The notes below the pieces were generated by a model. The model saw nothing but the letters and a program-made list of their open reading frames with translations. It was not told where the DNA came from and did no database searches. Below, piece by piece: positions 63,762-64,000 of a stretch of 64,000 bases of DNA. Numbering within the stretch: position 1 is the stretch's first letter; the number at the start of each line of letters is the position of its first letter. Source of the stretch: Kangiella profundi (GTDB lineage Bacteria; Pseudomonadota; Gammaproteobacteria; Enterobacterales; Kangiellaceae); the NCBI RefSeq assembly GCF_002838765.1, contig NZ_CP025120.1:1550001-1614000 (forward strand), read 5' to 3'. The translations under genes were made by a program, and so were the position numbers.

Positions 63762-64000
63762 CTACCACTCATATTGCCAATTCACTGTGACAGCTCGACC
63801 ACGACCAGTAAAGTTTCGTGAGTCATTGCCAGCTGTTTGCGAATAATAAGTAAAGTAGTATTCATCGAATAGATTTTCTAGACCAATGGTAAACATGCCC
63901 GCATTCTGCGTTGCAATGTTCATGGTGAAATCTACAGTGTCATAGCCATTAAAATTATTAATTGCTTCGGCACCAGTATAAATATTGCGGTCAAACAATT
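63762..64000 (-). CDS. TonB-dependent receptor, C-terminal end
   Basis: Only the last 78-79 residues are visible; the frame is open to the window end and the gene continues beyond. The fragment shows terminal beta-strands of an outer-membrane barrel: the TVDFTMNIATQNAGMFTIGL strand, the ENLFDEYYFTYYSQ motif typical of TonB receptor C-termini, and a final aromatic residue (NWQYEW). Presence of the PepSY gene downstream suggests a ferric siderophore receptor, but the substrate cannot be inferred from this fragment. Confidence 0.9.
   Translation of the reverse strand, partial: LFDRNIYTGAEAINNFNGYDTVDFTMNIATQNAGMFTIGLENLFDEYYFTYYSQTAGNDSRNFTGRGRAVTVNWQYEW

Noticed and set aside
1..64000. CRISPR arrays, insertion sequences, prophage, rRNA
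   Set aside because: No regularly spaced direct repeats, transposase, integrase, phage structural gene or rRNA sequence was found.

Overview
The window looks like the chromosome of a moderately low-GC, aerobic, protein-degrading marine gammaproteobacterium. The set of exported and lipoprotein peptidases, histidine and tryptophan catabolic genes, the TusBCDE relay, GlyGly-CTERM protein sorting and the gltA / sdhCDAB / sucABCD arrangement would fit Kangiella or a close relative. That assignment is inferred from gene content and was not checked against a database. No phage, insertion sequence, integron or CRISPR array is visible, and the region reads as core genome.

Layout. 1-6000: 3' end of histidine ammonia-lyase, a small secreted protein, a YceI-like protein, a DUF4139 lipoprotein and a large M16 peptidase. 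6162-17577: a TCA-cycle block, with sucD, sucC, sucB, sucA, sdhB, sdhA, sdhD and sdhC on the minus strand and gltA divergent from sdhC. 17752-23017: tryptophan 2,3-dioxygenase, a VOC protein, free methionine-R-sulfoxide reductase, a DUF1289 protein, asnS, a nitroreductase and small proteins. 23268-24324: one tRNA-Ala(GGC) and two identical tRNA-Glu(TTC) genes on the minus strand, separated by hairpin-rich repeats and the apparent remains of a third tRNA-Glu unit. 24454-32768: S9 peptidase, an RND efflux pair and pyruvate kinase.

32793-39786 holds a DMT transporter and the most interesting locus: a four-gene minus-strand operon (CitE-like lyase, acyl-CoA ligase, second CitE-like lyase, mesaconyl-CoA-hydratase-like MaoC protein) divergent from a third CitE-like lyase, with a palindrome over the divergent promoter. 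Together these could activate, hydrate and cleave a C4-C6 carboxylic acid into acetyl- or propionyl-CoA and a 2-oxoacid, feeding the TCA genes nearby. The substrate is unknown.

39853-50967: a DUF5916 outer-membrane protein, a GlyGly-CTERM surface protein, a ferredoxin-NADP reductase, an M49-like lipoprotein peptidase, tusDCB-tusE, an MlaC-like protein, a peroxiredoxin and an atypical gamma-glutamyltransferase-family enzyme. 51041-64000: PspC-like protein, arfB, trhO, a string of housekeeping minus-strand genes (YgjP-like metallopeptidase, GIY-YIG, NlpC/P60, srkA, DUF502, FemAB-like acyltransferase), a 26-residue membrane micro-protein, an M3 peptidase, a PhnA-like protein, and a PepSY membrane protein next to the C-terminus of a TonB-dependent receptor, probably an iron-uptake pair. 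Most operons end in clear rho-independent hairpins, which are listed.
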